Source of the DNA: Pseudisothecium myosuroides
Taxonomy: Eukaryota; Streptophyta; Bryopsida; Hypnales; Lembophyllaceae
Direction: 5' to 3'
NCBI GenBank assembly: GCA_951799445.1
Contig: OX637292.1
Span: forward strand, 11,163,296-11,227,295
DNA length: 64,000 nucleotides
In this document: one piece after another, positions 25,061-36,508 of the stretch
Position numbering within the stretch: the first letter of the stretch is position 1
Layout of the letters: each line of letters opens with the position of its first letter
The notes under the pieces: model-generated
What the model saw: only the letters and a program-made list of their open reading frames with translations
Told to the model about the DNA's origin: nothing
The model's database searches: none
Position numbers and translations under genes: made by a program

Positions 25061-26382
25061 CCTTAATCACATGTTCCTACCAGGTACATGCCAGGGACAA
25101 CTAAGACTCATGTATGGACGCTGCACACGCTGTAAGTACCGTTCCCCGTTCCCCGTTCCCCACAGACCACAGAGCGCGTAGTACCGTGAACGAACGGGAC
25201 CAAAGGTTCCTGTAGCTCCACATTGGGGGAAGGAGCAGAGCAGCAGGGGCGACAGGACAGTGTCCTTGGCTGCGCCAGAGGAGACGAGTGAGGCCATATC
25301 AATGGGCCTTGCATTGGGAAAACCGACGACGACGACGACCCCAGGAAGGAAAGGATTTTGCAGCTGGCTCCAGCTTCTCCCTCCCCTCCACAGTTCTTCC
25401 TGCCAATGCAAGCCACCTCAGTCACATTCCAGTACCTTAATTCCATTAATTAATTAGACAGCTTAATAACATACAGCTAGCTTGCAGCTGATCACTTGCA
25501 TTGCAGCTTCAGACAAGTCCTTCCTTCCTTTCCTGCCATTTCATTTTTCATTTCATTTCCCAGTCAACAATCACCAACAACCTGTCGACGGAACCTTACT
25601 TCCATATCTTCCCGCTTCACACGCTTCTTCTTCCTCCCCACTCTAGTCTAAAGTTCGTCTGTCTCCTCCTGGCCTCCTCAGACAGTCGTTCCTTGTCTCC
25701 GCACGCATTTGTGAGCTAGCGCGCAGCTGGCTGTCGTGCTTGTGCCCGCTCGCTTGCACACAGATGAGATTATAGACCAATGCATGCAGCACCGACGTTG
25801 TTGTTGTTGAAGGTCGTCGTCGTTGATGCCTTGTCGATGGGCTTGCGGAGCCAAGGGCGTTCATTGACGCCTTGGTAGCTGTATAGTGCGCGCGCATGTC
25901 TATGTATATGCATGTCAAGGTTGGGACTGCCAAGGTCGCTGTTTTGGAGTGTTTGGGCGATTGTAACTAGGGCACCGAGGGTGTACGTTTATTAAGTTTT
26001 GGGGAGCGAGTTTGATCGGTGTGTAGAGAGGGTGGGCATTGCAGGGGAGGCGTGTGGTAGGGAGAGGAGAGAAGGGCGAAGGTGACGAGGGTGCTCGTTC
26101 TGGTGTGAGAGAGTGTGTATGTGTGTGTGATATCGTGGGTTCCACGGTACGTGTTGAGAGCACATGGTTGCATGGAAAGGAGGAGGGGAGCGCGTTCGCA
26201 TTGATAGAGGTTTGAGCGATTGCGCATGGCGACGGACGGGCCGCAGCGCCATTGCTGCCGCCAGTCGAGGTAGAAGCGGAGAAGACGACGTTGAAGAGCA
26301 AGCTCAAGGGTTGGCTTTGACGTTGGCGTTGGCTTTGGAGGTGGGGTTGGTGTTGCAGCGTCGTTGGCTTCGTTGAGGAGCG
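25061..26382 (+). promoter_or_regulatory. presumed CesA promoter and long 5' leader
   Basis: Base composition changes sharply here from AT-rich to GC-rich and pyrimidine-rich sequence typical of a plant promoter/leader. It contains a tandem CCGTTCC heptamer (25139-25160), a GAC trinucleotide run (25323-25340), a CT-rich block (25510-25700) and a GTT/GTC run (25795-25830). I could not place a TATA box or the transcription start. A TTGCAG just before 26358 may be the 3' splice site of a leader intron. Confidence 0.4.
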
Positions 26383-29300
26383 ATGGAGGCCAATGGCGGC
26401 CTCATTGCCGGCTCCCACAATCGCAACGAGTTCGTGGTCATTCGTGACCCCGGAGGCGACGGGGTACGCACGCAGACTTAGAATGCATGCCCTCTTCGTC
26501 GCCAAAAATGTAGACATGTGCACAGTCTCTGTCATTGCTTAACTTGCAGCTATTGTCTATGGGAGGCTGTGAGGGTTTGTGATTGCTGCTGTGAGGCGAC
26601 GCCGTACGCACACTTAGAATGCATGCCCTGTTCATCGCTAAAATGTTGACATGTCCACAGTCAATCGCTTGCGAGTGTTTCCGGGGAGAGTTTGTGATTG
26701 CTGCTATGAGGGTAACCAACATGTATTGAATGGTCTTGGGCGTTGCTGATCAATGTGCAGCCGAAGCCGCTGAGTCACGTGAACGGGCTCATCTGCAACA
26801 TATGCGGGGACGACGTCGGGGTCACAGTCGACGGGGAGATTTTCGTCGCCTGTTTCGAGTGCGGCTTCCCCGTATGTCGCCCCTGCTTCGAGTACGAGCG
26901 CAAGGAAGGCAATCAGTCGTGCCCACAATGCAAATCCCGCTACAATCGCCAGAAAGGTAATCAAAAGCCGCCATGGGTGCAGCAATCAATCACGCCCTTC
27001 GAAGCTCGTAGAGCATAAAAGAGTGCTCCGTCTGCCTGGGCACACGAGTTTTACTACCTTCTTTTTTTGCCGCTTAGGGTTTAACAACTTTCAGCCGACC
27101 CTGACAGACGCTCTGAATGTTCACGTACGTCAACAGGGTCTCCTCGCGTGCCTGGCGACGACGAAGAAGACGACACCGACGACCTGGAGAACGAATTCAG
27201 CTTCGAGATGGAGACTCATCACCACCTGGGGATGGAGAGCCAGCACGTGACGGACGCGATGCTGCACGGGCACATGAGCTACGGAGGCATGTACGCGGAC
27301 CACAACCTGCCGCACCACATGATGCACCACCACCACCACCAGCCCACGCAGTTCCCGTTGCTGACGGACGGCACTGTGGGCAACGAAGATGAGGACATGG
27401 CGGATGATACGCACGCTATTGCAGTGCCGCCACCGATGAACGGCGGAAAGCGCGTGCACCCCTTGCCTTACATCGAATCCAACCTCCCTGGTACGGAATT
27501 GCCTGGTTCCAAAGAGTCCAATTTTGATAACTTTCAGAATAATTGGTTCCATCGATCTTGCCATAACAAAACATTCTTGGTCGGAGCTTCTTAGTACGGA
27601 AGGCTGGTACTACCAGTCTCTGTAGTGATTTTCCAAGGACCGTCAGAAATCTCTCAAACATTTTTGCAATGGTTTAGAATTATAACACTATGCAATGTAT
27701 TTGCAACTACTTAAGATTGCAATAGTTTTGGCAACATTTTAGGAGAATTACGGAACTGCTACAAAACAATTGCAGAATAATTGATGATGTGCTGCAACTG
27801 CTACTTTCCTCATTCAAGGCGCTGTGATAGAGAACCCATAGGACGAATTTTAGTTACTCTAGGAGTGCACAACATTTTTCTGTGACAGTCGCTCAAGAAC
27901 TTTCAATTGAAGAATGTAGCCCCAAACATCAATCACTTACGTATGAGTGCACTCGTAGAACACCTTAAGAGCTTACGTAGGTAGCATTTAAGCGATATTG
28001 AATTGAAATCAGCAGTAGAACATGTATTTGAAGCGATGTAGAATTGATACTGTTATGCAGTCGTAGTGCTTTGGGTCAATTGAAATTTGCAATCCATGCA
28101 ATAACGAACGAGGTAATGGGCGCATCTGAGTGCTTGAATTTACATTGACTAGTGACGGAGTTCGGTTCTGAAATTAGATTGTACCTGCCATTTGTACTGG
28201 TTCAATACTGAATCCAATACTTGAGATGTTCTTGAGGCGACCACCGAAAGGAGACTTCATCTCATTTCGCTCTTGTGTGTAATTGCAGTTCAAGCGCGGC
28301 CGATGGATCCTACGAAGGACTTGGCAGCTTACGGCTATGGAAGCGTGGCGTGGAAAGAGCGAGTGGACGACTGGAAAATGCGGCAACAGGAGAAGATGAT
28401 GACTGAAGGCCATCACCACAAAGGCGGGGGTGACATGGATGGCGAAAACGGCCCCGATCTTCCCATGTAGGCCCTCACAATCCCATATCCAGTCATTGTT
28501 TGAAGCATTCGTATTTTCAACCAATTTACTCATCTTTGAGTTCGTGTTTTGGAGCGTAATATGGATGCAATCCGTGAAACATAGGATTCCTACAACCAAT
28601 TCGAGTTGGTTGCAGGAATCGTATGTTTCACGGATTGCATTGAGCATGTTTGTGTGTTTGTGTGATTTTGAGTACAGCTTTGAAGTCAAATTGTTTGAAG
28701 GGATTTGTTAGCAAGATGGATTGCATTGCGCATCTTTGTGCTTGTGTGATTTTGATTGCAGTTTAGAAGTCAAATTGTTGGAAGGGTTTGTATGCATGAT
28801 GGATAGCATCGCGTATCTGTGTGTTTATTTTAGTGCAGCCTTGAAGTCAAATTGTTTGAAGAATTCTATTCAAGACGGATATCGGTTGCATTGCGCATCC
28901 CTGTGTGTTTGTGTGATTTTGAAAGCACATCTTTGAAGTCAAATTGTTCGAAGGATTTGTATTCATGTGAAGTCTGAATTGCTTACCTTCGTGATTTTGT
29001 GACCTTTGTGTGCAGTATGGATGAATCGCGACAGCCCTTGTCACGGAAAGTGCCGATTTCTTCCGCGAGCATCAACCCGTACCGCATGCTGATCGTCATT
29101 CGCTTAGTGGTGCTGGCGTTTTTCTTCCGCTACCGCATCCTCAACCCCGTGGAAGGCGCCTACGGACTGTGGCTCACGTCGGTCGTTTGCGAGGTCTGGT
29201 TCGCCATTTCGTGGATTCTCGACCAGTTCCCCAAATGGCTGCCCATCAATCGCGAGACCTACTTGGATAGACTCTCCTTAAGGTCAGTGATACGTACCCA

Positions 29301-32300
29301 CAAAATTAACGCTTCTCACCCACACCAAAATTTCGCAAGCTTCAATTTTAGCAGCACAGTCCTGCCTGGAAAACTTGTCCCTGTGTAATGTGCTACGAAC
29401 TTTCTTACTACCCTTGACAAATACACTGTGAAGCCATTTCTAATTTCACTTTTAAGCGATAAGTGCATAAGCAGTACCAAAGCATTTTCATACCAACACT
29501 AGTACTATACCCTCGTCATTGTCTATTCCTTCCTCTGTAAGAAAGGAGAAATCAGGAATTCCATCGTTCCCTTGAAATCCTTTTTCATCACTTGGTCTTT
29601 TGAAGTGTTGAGATGTTGTGAGTAGATGTTTGTGGGATATTTTTGTGAAATTGGTGTGAAGTGTTGAGAAGTTGTCCGTGGAAGTTCGTGAGAGATTTGG
29701 TGAGATTGGAGTGAATAGTTGAGATGTTGCTAGTGCGTAGAAATTCGTGAGACTTATATTGTGAAACTTGATGTGATGCCTCGACTGAGGTGTTGTCGAT
29801 GTCAATTCGTGAGATAGATTTTTTGGGGGAACTTGATCTGATGCTCCTGGGATCCATGTGGGTGAAGGTACGAGAAAGAAGGGGAGCCTTCGCAACTCGA
29901 GCCGGTGGACATCTACGTGAGTACCGTGGACCCCATGAAGGAGCCCCCTCTGGTGACCGCCAACACCATCCTGTCGATTCTGGCGGTGGATTACCCCGTG
30001 GACAAAGTGTCGTGCTACCTCTCCGACGATGGCGCCGCCATGCTGACGTTCGAGGTCCTGTCGGAGACGTCGGAGTTCGCTCGCAAGTGGGTGCCCTTCT
30101 GCAAGAAGTTCCTCATCGAGCCCCGGGCGCCGGAGATGTACTTCGCGCAGAAGATCGACTACTTGAAGGATAAGGTGCAGCCGACCTTCGTCAAGGAGAG
30201 ACGAGCCATGAAGGTCCGGAAGCACGAAGCTTTCTGCCAATTTTGTTTCACTTGTAGTAATCCCAAGAAAAATATATGTCAAATTTGTTTACATTCTTCA
30301 TTTGGGAGTCGGCAAAGTTGGGGAGCACAAAAATGTTCACAGATATCATGATCTGTTATATGTTGAGGTAATAGTTTATTGAGAGCTGACTGTAATCCTT
30401 AACGGAGATTGACGAAGTTTCTGAAATCTTGCAGAGAGAGTACGAAGAATTTAAAGTGCGGGTGAATGCGTTGGTTGCGAAAGCGAAGAAAGTGCCGGAA
30501 GAGGGATGGACAATGCAGGACGGCACTCCGTGGCCCGGCAACAACACACGCGATCACCCCGGAATGATCCAGGTACAGCAATTAATCAATTTCCCCATTA
30601 CGTGACTATTCCTTCGATCTTTCCACTGCAAGCGTTTCCTTGTTATAGAAAAATCAAGCTATCAACAAGATTTGCAGTTTCTCATTGATCTTTCCGTTGC
30701 AAGCATTTCCATGGGATAGAAATCAAATTAGTAACAGGATTTGCAGTTTCCCATTGATCTTTCCGTTGCAAGCATTTCCTTGGGGATAGAAATGAAGTTC
30801 GCAACAAGATTTACAGTTTCCCATTTGTGATTGTTTCTGTGAATATGCGCAGGTGTTTTTGGGGCACAGCGGCGGTCACGACACGGACGGCAACGAGCTG
30901 CCTCGCCTGGTGTACGTCTCCAGGGAGAAGCGTCCGGGGTTCAACCACCACAAGAAAGCCGGCGCCATGAACGCGCTGGTGCGTGTGAGTGCGGTGCTCA
31001 CGAACGCGCCCTACTTCCTCAATTTGGATTGTGATCACTACATCAACAACAGCAAGGCGATCCGGGAGTCCATGTGCTTTTTCATGGACCCCAACGTCGG
31101 GAAGAAGGTTTGCTACGTGCAGTTCCCGCAGAGATTTGATGGGATTGATCGCAACGATCGTTATGCGAATCACAACACCGTCTTCTTTGATGTAAGCACC
31201 GCGTATGCCATACATTGGGGTTTCAAGTTTTTTAGCAGTTTGGGGAAGATCGTATGGGTGCCAATTTTATTTGAGTCGTCGTTTTCAAGGCGTAAAATCT
31301 TGGTTCTTCAAGGGATAAACCACATGGATTCTAATGCTGAGTCGCGGCAGTCATTCTCGTAACGCGATTTAGCGAATTCTTGAGTGCAGATCGTATGGTA
31401 ACCAATTTTATTTGAGTTTGTCCTTCACTAGCCGCGAATCCTTGGTTCTTCATGGGTAAAGCCATATGCATGGATTCCAATGCCAAGTTGCTGTAGTCAT
31501 TCTCGTAACCCACTTTGGTGACTTCTTGTGTGCAGATCAATCTGAAGGGTTTGGATGGGATCCAAGGCCCTGTGTACGTAGGCACGGGATGCGTTTTCAA
31601 GCGTCACGCGTTGTACGGTTACGAGCCCAAGCAGAAGGAGAAGCCCAACAAAAGCGCCGGCTGCGGCGCCGGCGCGTGCTTTTCCTGGTGCTGCTGCTGC
31701 GGCAAACGCAAGAAGAAAAAAAACAAGAAGTCCAAATTCTCGAAGAAGAAGACCGCTCCCACTCGATCAGACTCTAGTGTGCCGATCTTCAGCTTGGAAG
31801 ACACCGAAGAAGGCATGACGGACGAAGACTCATTAAATTCTTCATCTCTAGTCCAATCCACCAAGAACTACGAGAAGCGGTTCGGCCAGTCGCCTGTCTT
31901 CGTCGCGTCGACGCTTCTCGAGCACGGCGGAGTGCATCACTCCGCAAACGCGGGTTCGCTCCTGAAAGAAGCGATTCACGTCATCAGCTGCGGCTACGAG
32001 GACAAAACCGAATGGGGGAAAGAAATAGGGTGGATATATGGATCTGTCACCGAGGATATTCTCACGGGATTCAAGATGCACTGCAGAGGGTGGCGGTCGA
32101 TCTATTGCATGCCGCACCGGCCGGCGTTCAAAGGCTCAGCGCCCATCAATCTGTCGGATCGGTTGAACCAAGTGCTGCGATGGGCGCTCGGGTCCGTGGA
32201 GATTTCGCTCAGCAGGCATTGTCCGCTGTGGTATGGATATGGAGGAAGGCTCAAGTGCTTGGAGAGACTGGCGTATATCAACACGACGATCTATCCCTTG

Positions 32301-33338
32301 ACGTCTTTGCCGCTCGTCGCGTATTGCGTACTGCCGGCCGTGTGCTTGCTCACGGGCAAGTTCATCATCCCTACTGTAAGTCGGGCGCCGTCACTTCTCA
32401 CCAAATCCTTCTTCAAACTCCATTTGGTTCATAGACTATGCAAATGGACGCAAAATTTCAGTACAGATTTTCATATTGCGACAGAAATCCGCAAATCCAG
32501 TGCTCTTGTAGTCCTATCACATGCAAGCAATAAGAAGCTATTATCATAAGTTGTAGTTTAGTAACTACAAATCAATGCAAGCCGAAGGTCTGCTGTAGAA
32601 TCCGTTTCTTTCAACTGCATTGCAACTCATGCTGTGATCTTTGAGATGGTAAGTCATTCCATGTTAGATTTTTGTGCAAGAAGGAAAAGGGCCAGAAAAG
32701 TGTGGATGAAACACGAAAACTCCAATTTGTTCACGATTTGGCGATGTTGTGTGCAGATAAGCAACTTGGACAGTTTGTTTTTCATTTCCCTCTTCATTTC
32801 CATCTTCGCCACCGGCATTCTGGAGATGCGTTGGTCCGGCGTGGGCGTGGACGAGTGGTGGCGCAACGAGCAGTTCTGGGTGATCGGCGGGGTGAGCGCG
32901 CATCTGTTCGCTCTCTTCCAGGGTCTGCTCAAGGTGTTAGCGGGGATCGACACGAATTTCACAGTGACTTCGAAAGCCGGCGACGACGAGAATTTCGGGG
33001 AGCTTTACACTCTGAAGTGGACGTCTCTGTTGATACCCCCGACCACCATTCTCATTTTCAACCTGGTGGGGGTGGTGGCTGGAATCTCGGACGCGATCAA
33101 CAACGGCTACCAATCCTGGGGCCCGCTCTTCGGCAAGCTCTTCTTCGCGTTCTGGGTGATAGTGCACTTGTACCCGTTTCTCAAAGGCCTCATGGGGCGG
33201 CAGAACCGCACGCCCACGATTGTGATTGTGTGGTCGATTTTGCTGGCGTCCATCTTCTCGCTCCTCTGGGTGCGCATCAATCCGTTCGTGTCAAGGTCGA
33301 ACGGGCCCAACTTGGTGGAGTGCGGGCTCACTTGCTAG
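26383..33338 (+). CDS. CesA: cellulose synthase catalytic subunit (CesA)
   Basis: Ten exons: 26383-26463, 26761-26956, 27137-27490, 28289-28466, 29016-29282, 29868-30213, 30435-30572, 30853-31191, 31536-32375, 32757-33338. Phases agree throughout and give 1106 aa, normal for CesA (~1080). CesA polymerises UDP-glucose into beta-1,4-glucan at plasma-membrane rosettes. The N-terminus [17 protein letters not shown] is typical. A RING-like zinc finger (about residues 36-85) keeps the paired Cys of [20 protein letters not shown] and CPQC. A His-rich stretch ([11 protein letters not shown]) lies in the variable region. Two membrane helices follow [13 protein letters not shown]. Catalytic motifs are intact: DDG at 412-414, DCD at 579-581, TED at 805-807 and QVLRW at 845-849. 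The class-specific region is Cys/Lys-rich ([20 protein letters not shown]). Six C-terminal helices end in NLVECGLTC. Four of its introns carry local tandem repeats. The start at 26383 is fixed by the conserved N-terminus. The isoform class cannot be decided here. Confidence 0.97.
26455..26710. repeat. 140 bp tandem duplication across CesA exon 1/intron 1
   Basis: Two units start at GGCGACGGGGTACGCACG (26455) and GGCGACGCCGTACGCACA (26595). Both continue with CTTAGAATGCATGCCCT, a TCGCC/TCGCT-AAAA-TGT block, ACATGT-CACAGTC, and end with TTTGTGATTGCTGCT. The first unit contains the real exon-1 donor (GT at 26464). The second holds a decayed copy in which GGGGTACG became GCCGTACG. Confidence 0.9.
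28567..28638. repeat. 33 bp near-perfect hairpin in CesA intron 4
   Basis: Arms 28567-28599 and 28606-28638 are inverted copies matching at 31 of 33 positions (left arm starts GCAATCCGTGAAACATAGG; right arm ends CATAC/GTATGTTTCACGGATTGC), separated by the six-base loop TTCGAG. It lies on the sense strand of the CesA pre-mRNA, so an intronic RNA hairpin would form. It may be a foldback insertion or a small-RNA precursor. Confidence 0.85.
28628..28965. repeat. ~80 bp tandem repeat in CesA intron 4
   Basis: Four diverged units are anchored by AAGTCAAATTGTT at about 28683, 28759, 28843 and 28937, each preceded by TTGCATTG-GCAT-TTTGTG-type sequence. The first unit overlaps the right arm of the hairpin. 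Confidence 0.8.
29600..29815. repeat. ~60 bp degenerate tandem repeat in CesA intron 5
   Basis: Repeated AGTGTTGAGATGTTG / TGTTGAGAAGTTG / AGTTGAGATGTTGC and AATTCGTGAGA strings occur about every 60-70 bp, each followed by a GTGAAA-TTG-TG block. The copies are more diverged than those in the other introns. Confidence 0.6.
30613..30825. repeat. ~75 bp tandem repeat (3 copies) in CesA intron 7
   Basis: Three units share ATCTTTCC-TGCAAGC-TTTCC, GATAGAAA, AACA-GATTTGCAGTTTC and CATTGATC blocks, starting near 30616, 30688 and 30757. Confidence 0.85.
31235..31535. repeat. ~150 bp tandem duplication incl. 3' splice site in CesA intron 8
   Basis: Two units share GATCGTATGG, CCAATTTTATTTGAG, CTTGGTTCTTCA, CATGGATTC-AATGC and GTCATTCTCGTAAC. 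The second unit ends in the working acceptor TTCTTGTGTGCAG (31523-31535). The first ends in TTCTTGAGTGCAG followed by ATCG (about 31379-31391), a decoy acceptor about 144 bp upstream. Confidence 0.85.
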
Positions 33339-33426
33339 GGGTTAAGGGTTAAGGTTAGGGTTTAAGGTTTCGTGTGCAATACAGAGTATCACAGTTTTAG
33401 GGTTTAGGGGTTCGCAATTGTCACAA

Positions 33427-33777
33427 TTTTACACGCTCAAGTGGACGTCACTGCTGGTACCCCCGACTACCATTCTCATCTTCAACCTGGTGGGCGTGGT
33501 GGCTGGAATCTTGAATGTGATCAACAACAGCTACTATTCCTCTGGCCCGCTCTTCGGCAAGCTCTTCTTCGCCTTCTGGGTGATCGTGCACTTGTACCCG
33601 TTTCTCAAAGGCCTCATGGAGCGGCAGAGCCGCACACCCACGATTGTGATTGTGTGGTCGATTTTGCTGGCGTCCATCTTCTCACTCCTCTGGGTGCGCA
33701 TCAATCCGTTCGTGACGGTTTCGTGTGTAGTACAGAGGGTATCATCGATTTTAGGGTTAGCGTTTCTCAATTGTCCT
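33427..33777 (+). pseudogene. truncated tandem copy of the last CesA exon
   Basis: Starts 88 bp after the CesA stop codon. It repeats about 290 bp of exon 10 (from [16 protein letters not shown] to [11 protein letters not shown]) with few substitutions and no stop, covering the last four or so membrane helices. It then jumps, after INPFV, to a copy of the CesA downstream sequence (GGTTTCGTGTGTAGTACAGAG at 33718, matching 33367), so the terminal SRSNGPN..CGLTC tail is missing. There is no start codon, catalytic region or upstream exon. It could be transcribed as part of the CesA 3' UTR. I call it a non-functional fragment. Confidence 0.85.
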
Positions 33778-35903
33778 AAGGGTTTCTACGATTCTTTTTA
33801 GATGCTGTGAAACCTTTTGTAAAGATTGCAGGCCAAGTTTACAGCAGCAGGGTTGTGCGAAGCGCATGATGCGGTGATAGGGGGCTGGCCGGGCGGAGAC
33901 AGACAGGGGTGGCGGAGGCAGAGAGAATAAGTTGAAAATTGGCCTTGTAAAATTAAGCTGCAGCAGGTTCAGCCCAGGTCTTTGTAAGATCACCGAATTT
34001 GCTCTGATTTCTTGAAAAGACTGACCGAGCTTCACATGTGCGAAATTCTAATCGCCGGTCAGTGTTAGCCGATGAGGAGACTGTGGAGGGGTTTCCTGTT
34101 GTGGGACTGAGGTGCTCTTCATAATGTGATCTGAGCTGGAGTTGAAGCTCACCCTTTATTTAATTTATACTCCCTGGATTTCTGAATCAATTCTTCACTC
34201 GTGTGGGCACATCTTGTTTGTTATGCTGCAAATGTGCTCTTCTCGTTTTTGTAATAATTCCGACACAGAGTCAAGTCCAGATTGTGCATTGGTTACGCGA
34301 TAGAGCGCACGGAGAGCGTTAGGGACGCTTTGGCATGTCCTTCAGTAATCACTGTAGCAGTTCATCTCATCTTACACTTGTTGAATGTCTATGACTTTGA
34401 ATGGTAATGGGTTGTCTCCTGTTACTTAGTCTTTCACAACCCTCCCTAACGATGCACTTTATACATTCCTTATTATGAAACTAGAATGATTGAACTTCCA
34501 AGCTGTGAACACATGTGGAAGTTGTTTGAAGTTCATTTTTATCTTGAATTAGTGCAAGTAGAGAGGGCTTTCTTTTGTGTAAATGGGAGCTTAAATGGGT
34601 TAAGTTAGGGATTTGTGAGAGTTAATTGCGAACAAGGTGACACTTAATGTAAATATTTGGATAAATTGTTGTGGTCACTATGGAAATTAATGTTGTCACA
34701 AACGGACTGTCCATACCCAATGTTAACAAAGTTGGTATATGAGGTTAAGGCCTCAATCTGAGTGAGGGTTTAATGTCACCTATGCACAATGTCAATCTTG
34801 CACGGGTACATGTAAGACAAGGTAGTATTCGATTGGAGTATTAGTGGCATATCTTCTCCACAATGGGAAATCTGAACCCTATGGAGCCTAACAAATCTTT
34901 AAAATTTTATTACGACCCTCTCTGCAATGACATTCGAGAACATGCTATACACTTGCCACAATATCACAATGTCATTGACTGTAGAACACTGCACACATTC
35001 AAAATATGGAATAGTAAAATAGTTGGGATCTCAAGAGGTCAAATTTAAGAAGTTTGAGTGTAACTTGCATCAGGTGACCTTTTAACCTTTAAATCGTGCA
35101 GATGTTACTATCAAATTGAGAACTGTCTGTATGCATTTCTCCTATTCCATCAAGGCAGAATTCCGCACTCCATTTCAAGAAGCAAGCAAGACAGTATTGG
35201 TAGTACAAATCACTATCCTAGTTAAACCATGAAATCTGCAACATCTCAAAGAAATGGCCGCCATAGAAGAGTGATATCATCAGCAAACAAAAAACAGACC
35301 TAAATACGTCATTTGAACCGATTCAATTGTGTTCGGCAACATTACAAATTTCAACCACTGTAGATCTGCTTTGCATTCTGGCCTCAAGATAGAAGTTACT
35401 TTCTGAACACTCGCAGTCTCGTCTACGCAGGCCCCTACCAATTTCCAATCACCGGATATGATATTGCATTGATGACATCAACAGAAACAGGGCAAGTCAA
35501 GCCAAGCAAGGATGGCTTGTAGTCTTGTACCACTCTGGAAGCTCACCTTCTCCTATCTCATCTATTTTGCTGCCAGAGCAGGAATTTCCGAGTTGCAGCG
35601 TCTTCGGAGCTCAACACCAATTTCAGCGACTCCAACACCGAAGGATCTGCTCCGTTACCAAAACCCTAGAAAAGGCGATCCTCTTCAATCCCTGCAATTC
35701 CACATTGGTTTCGTAGCCAAATTGACGAATAGAGAAAGACGAGAATCATTGAAAGCCAATTCATGACGATAAAACCCACCGTTATCGAGAATCACCTTCA
35801 CCATCCGCTGTGTGCTCGACAGCATAAAATGAAGTCGACTCCTGGATTTGCCAGAGTGCATTACCAATCATGATAAAACTCAATGCATATGCCCAGTGAA
35901 ACC
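33778..35903. other. intergenic between CesA and uL18 gene
   Basis: CesA 3' flank at the left, presumed 3' UTR of the minus-strand uL18 gene at the right. An 84-codon plus-strand frame at 35512-35766 has no recognisable content. Nothing else was supported. Confidence 0.45.
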
Positions 35904-36245
35904 TTAAATCAGTAGGATCCCATTCTCCCGAAGACTATCTACGAACGCCTTTATCTTCCCATGGTACTTCTCCCCCTTCCGCAGCTCATAAGTCACCGCT
36001 GGAATGTCCTTCACCTTCAACCTGGCAGCCAAGATCCCGGCAATGTGTGCCGCCGCCGCAACGTCGCCCGTCGCAGGAAGCTGCTCCCGCAAGTCCTTCT
36101 CCTGCGACGTCGCCGCCACCACCGTGTGGCTGGTGGGCTTGTGAACGACCATGGATCGCACATACTTGTTGGAGAAATGCAACTTCAACTCGTAAGGCTT
36201 CAAGTACTTGGTCATCCTCGACACAGATCCCATTTTCGCCGCCAT
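35904..36245 (-). CDS. organellar-type ribosomal protein uL18 (L18p/L5e family)
   Basis: Single exon, 113 aa, starting MAAKMGSVSRMTKYLKPYEL and ending FVDSLRENGILLI. The length and motifs match the small plant L18p/L5e-family proteins: HFSNKYVRSMVVH (strand pair for 5S rRNA contact in the family), ASSQEK-like ATSQEKDLRE, DVAAAAHIAGILAARL, GIPAVTYEL-like KDIPAVTYELRKGEKYHGKIKAF. Such proteins act in organellar (probably mitochondrial) large subunits; no clear cleavable presequence is seen. A longer frame continues upstream to about 36308 but lacks an ATG, and a TTTGCAG there may be a leader splice site. It is transcribed divergently from the duplicated PME unit, whose left edge lies only ~190 bp upstream. 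Confidence 0.85.
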   Translation of the reverse strand: MAAKMGSVSRMTKYLKPYELKLHFSNKYVRSMVVHKPTSHTVVAATSQEKDLREQLPATGDVAAAAHIAGILAARLKVKDIPAVTYELRKGEKYHGKIKAFVDSLRENGILLI

Positions 36246-36331
36246 GAAGTCCAACGCCGTCCCTCCCTCGCTCGCTCGCTGATGCTCAAAACGTAATCGA
36301 GCCTGCAAACTTGGTCTCGCTCTTCCACGCC

Positions 36332-36341
36332 TAAACCCTAA
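36332..36341 (-). promoter_or_regulatory. telo-box
   Basis: TAAACCCTAA about 90 bp upstream of the uL18 start codon. Telo-boxes (AAACCCTA) are known promoter elements of plant ribosomal protein and translation genes, which agrees with the neighbouring gene. Confidence 0.6.
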
Positions 36342-36488
36342 TTGCCTCAGCAGGCAACCAAGGATGCTTCAGCAAATTGGCCACAATTCCGGTACACTTG
36401 CCGATCTCCATATTGCTTGTGTGAACACGACCACCATGTAGACGTGGCAGGGAATAATCCGACGTGTCATTCTGTACCCGTTGGGATA

Positions 36489-36508
36489 TGACGTGTCTTA
36501 ATGACGTG
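36489..36508 (+). promoter_or_regulatory. paired TGACG (as-1-like) motif, copy A
   Basis: Two TGACGTG cores eight bases apart (TGACGTGTCTTAATGACGTG), with a third ACGT core (CGACGTG) 30 bp upstream. TGA-type bZIP factors bind paired TGACG motifs in as-1 elements, though as-1 spacing differs by one base. The block is preserved in copy B at 54691-54710. Confidence 0.4.

Noticed and set aside
25915..26535. 206-codon minus-strand frame over the CesA leader and exon 1
   Set aside because: Ser/Thr/Pro-rich text with other long frames open beside it in GC-rich sequence, antisense to the clear CesA exon 1. A shadow of base composition.
29488..30282. 264-codon minus-strand frame
   Set aside because: Antisense to CesA exon 6 and the repeats of intron 5. 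No domain.
33338..33411. telomere-like TTTAGGG/GGGTTAAGG strings after the CesA stop
   Set aside because: Only a few imperfect units, repeated with the duplicated 3' flank. Not an interstitial telomere array.
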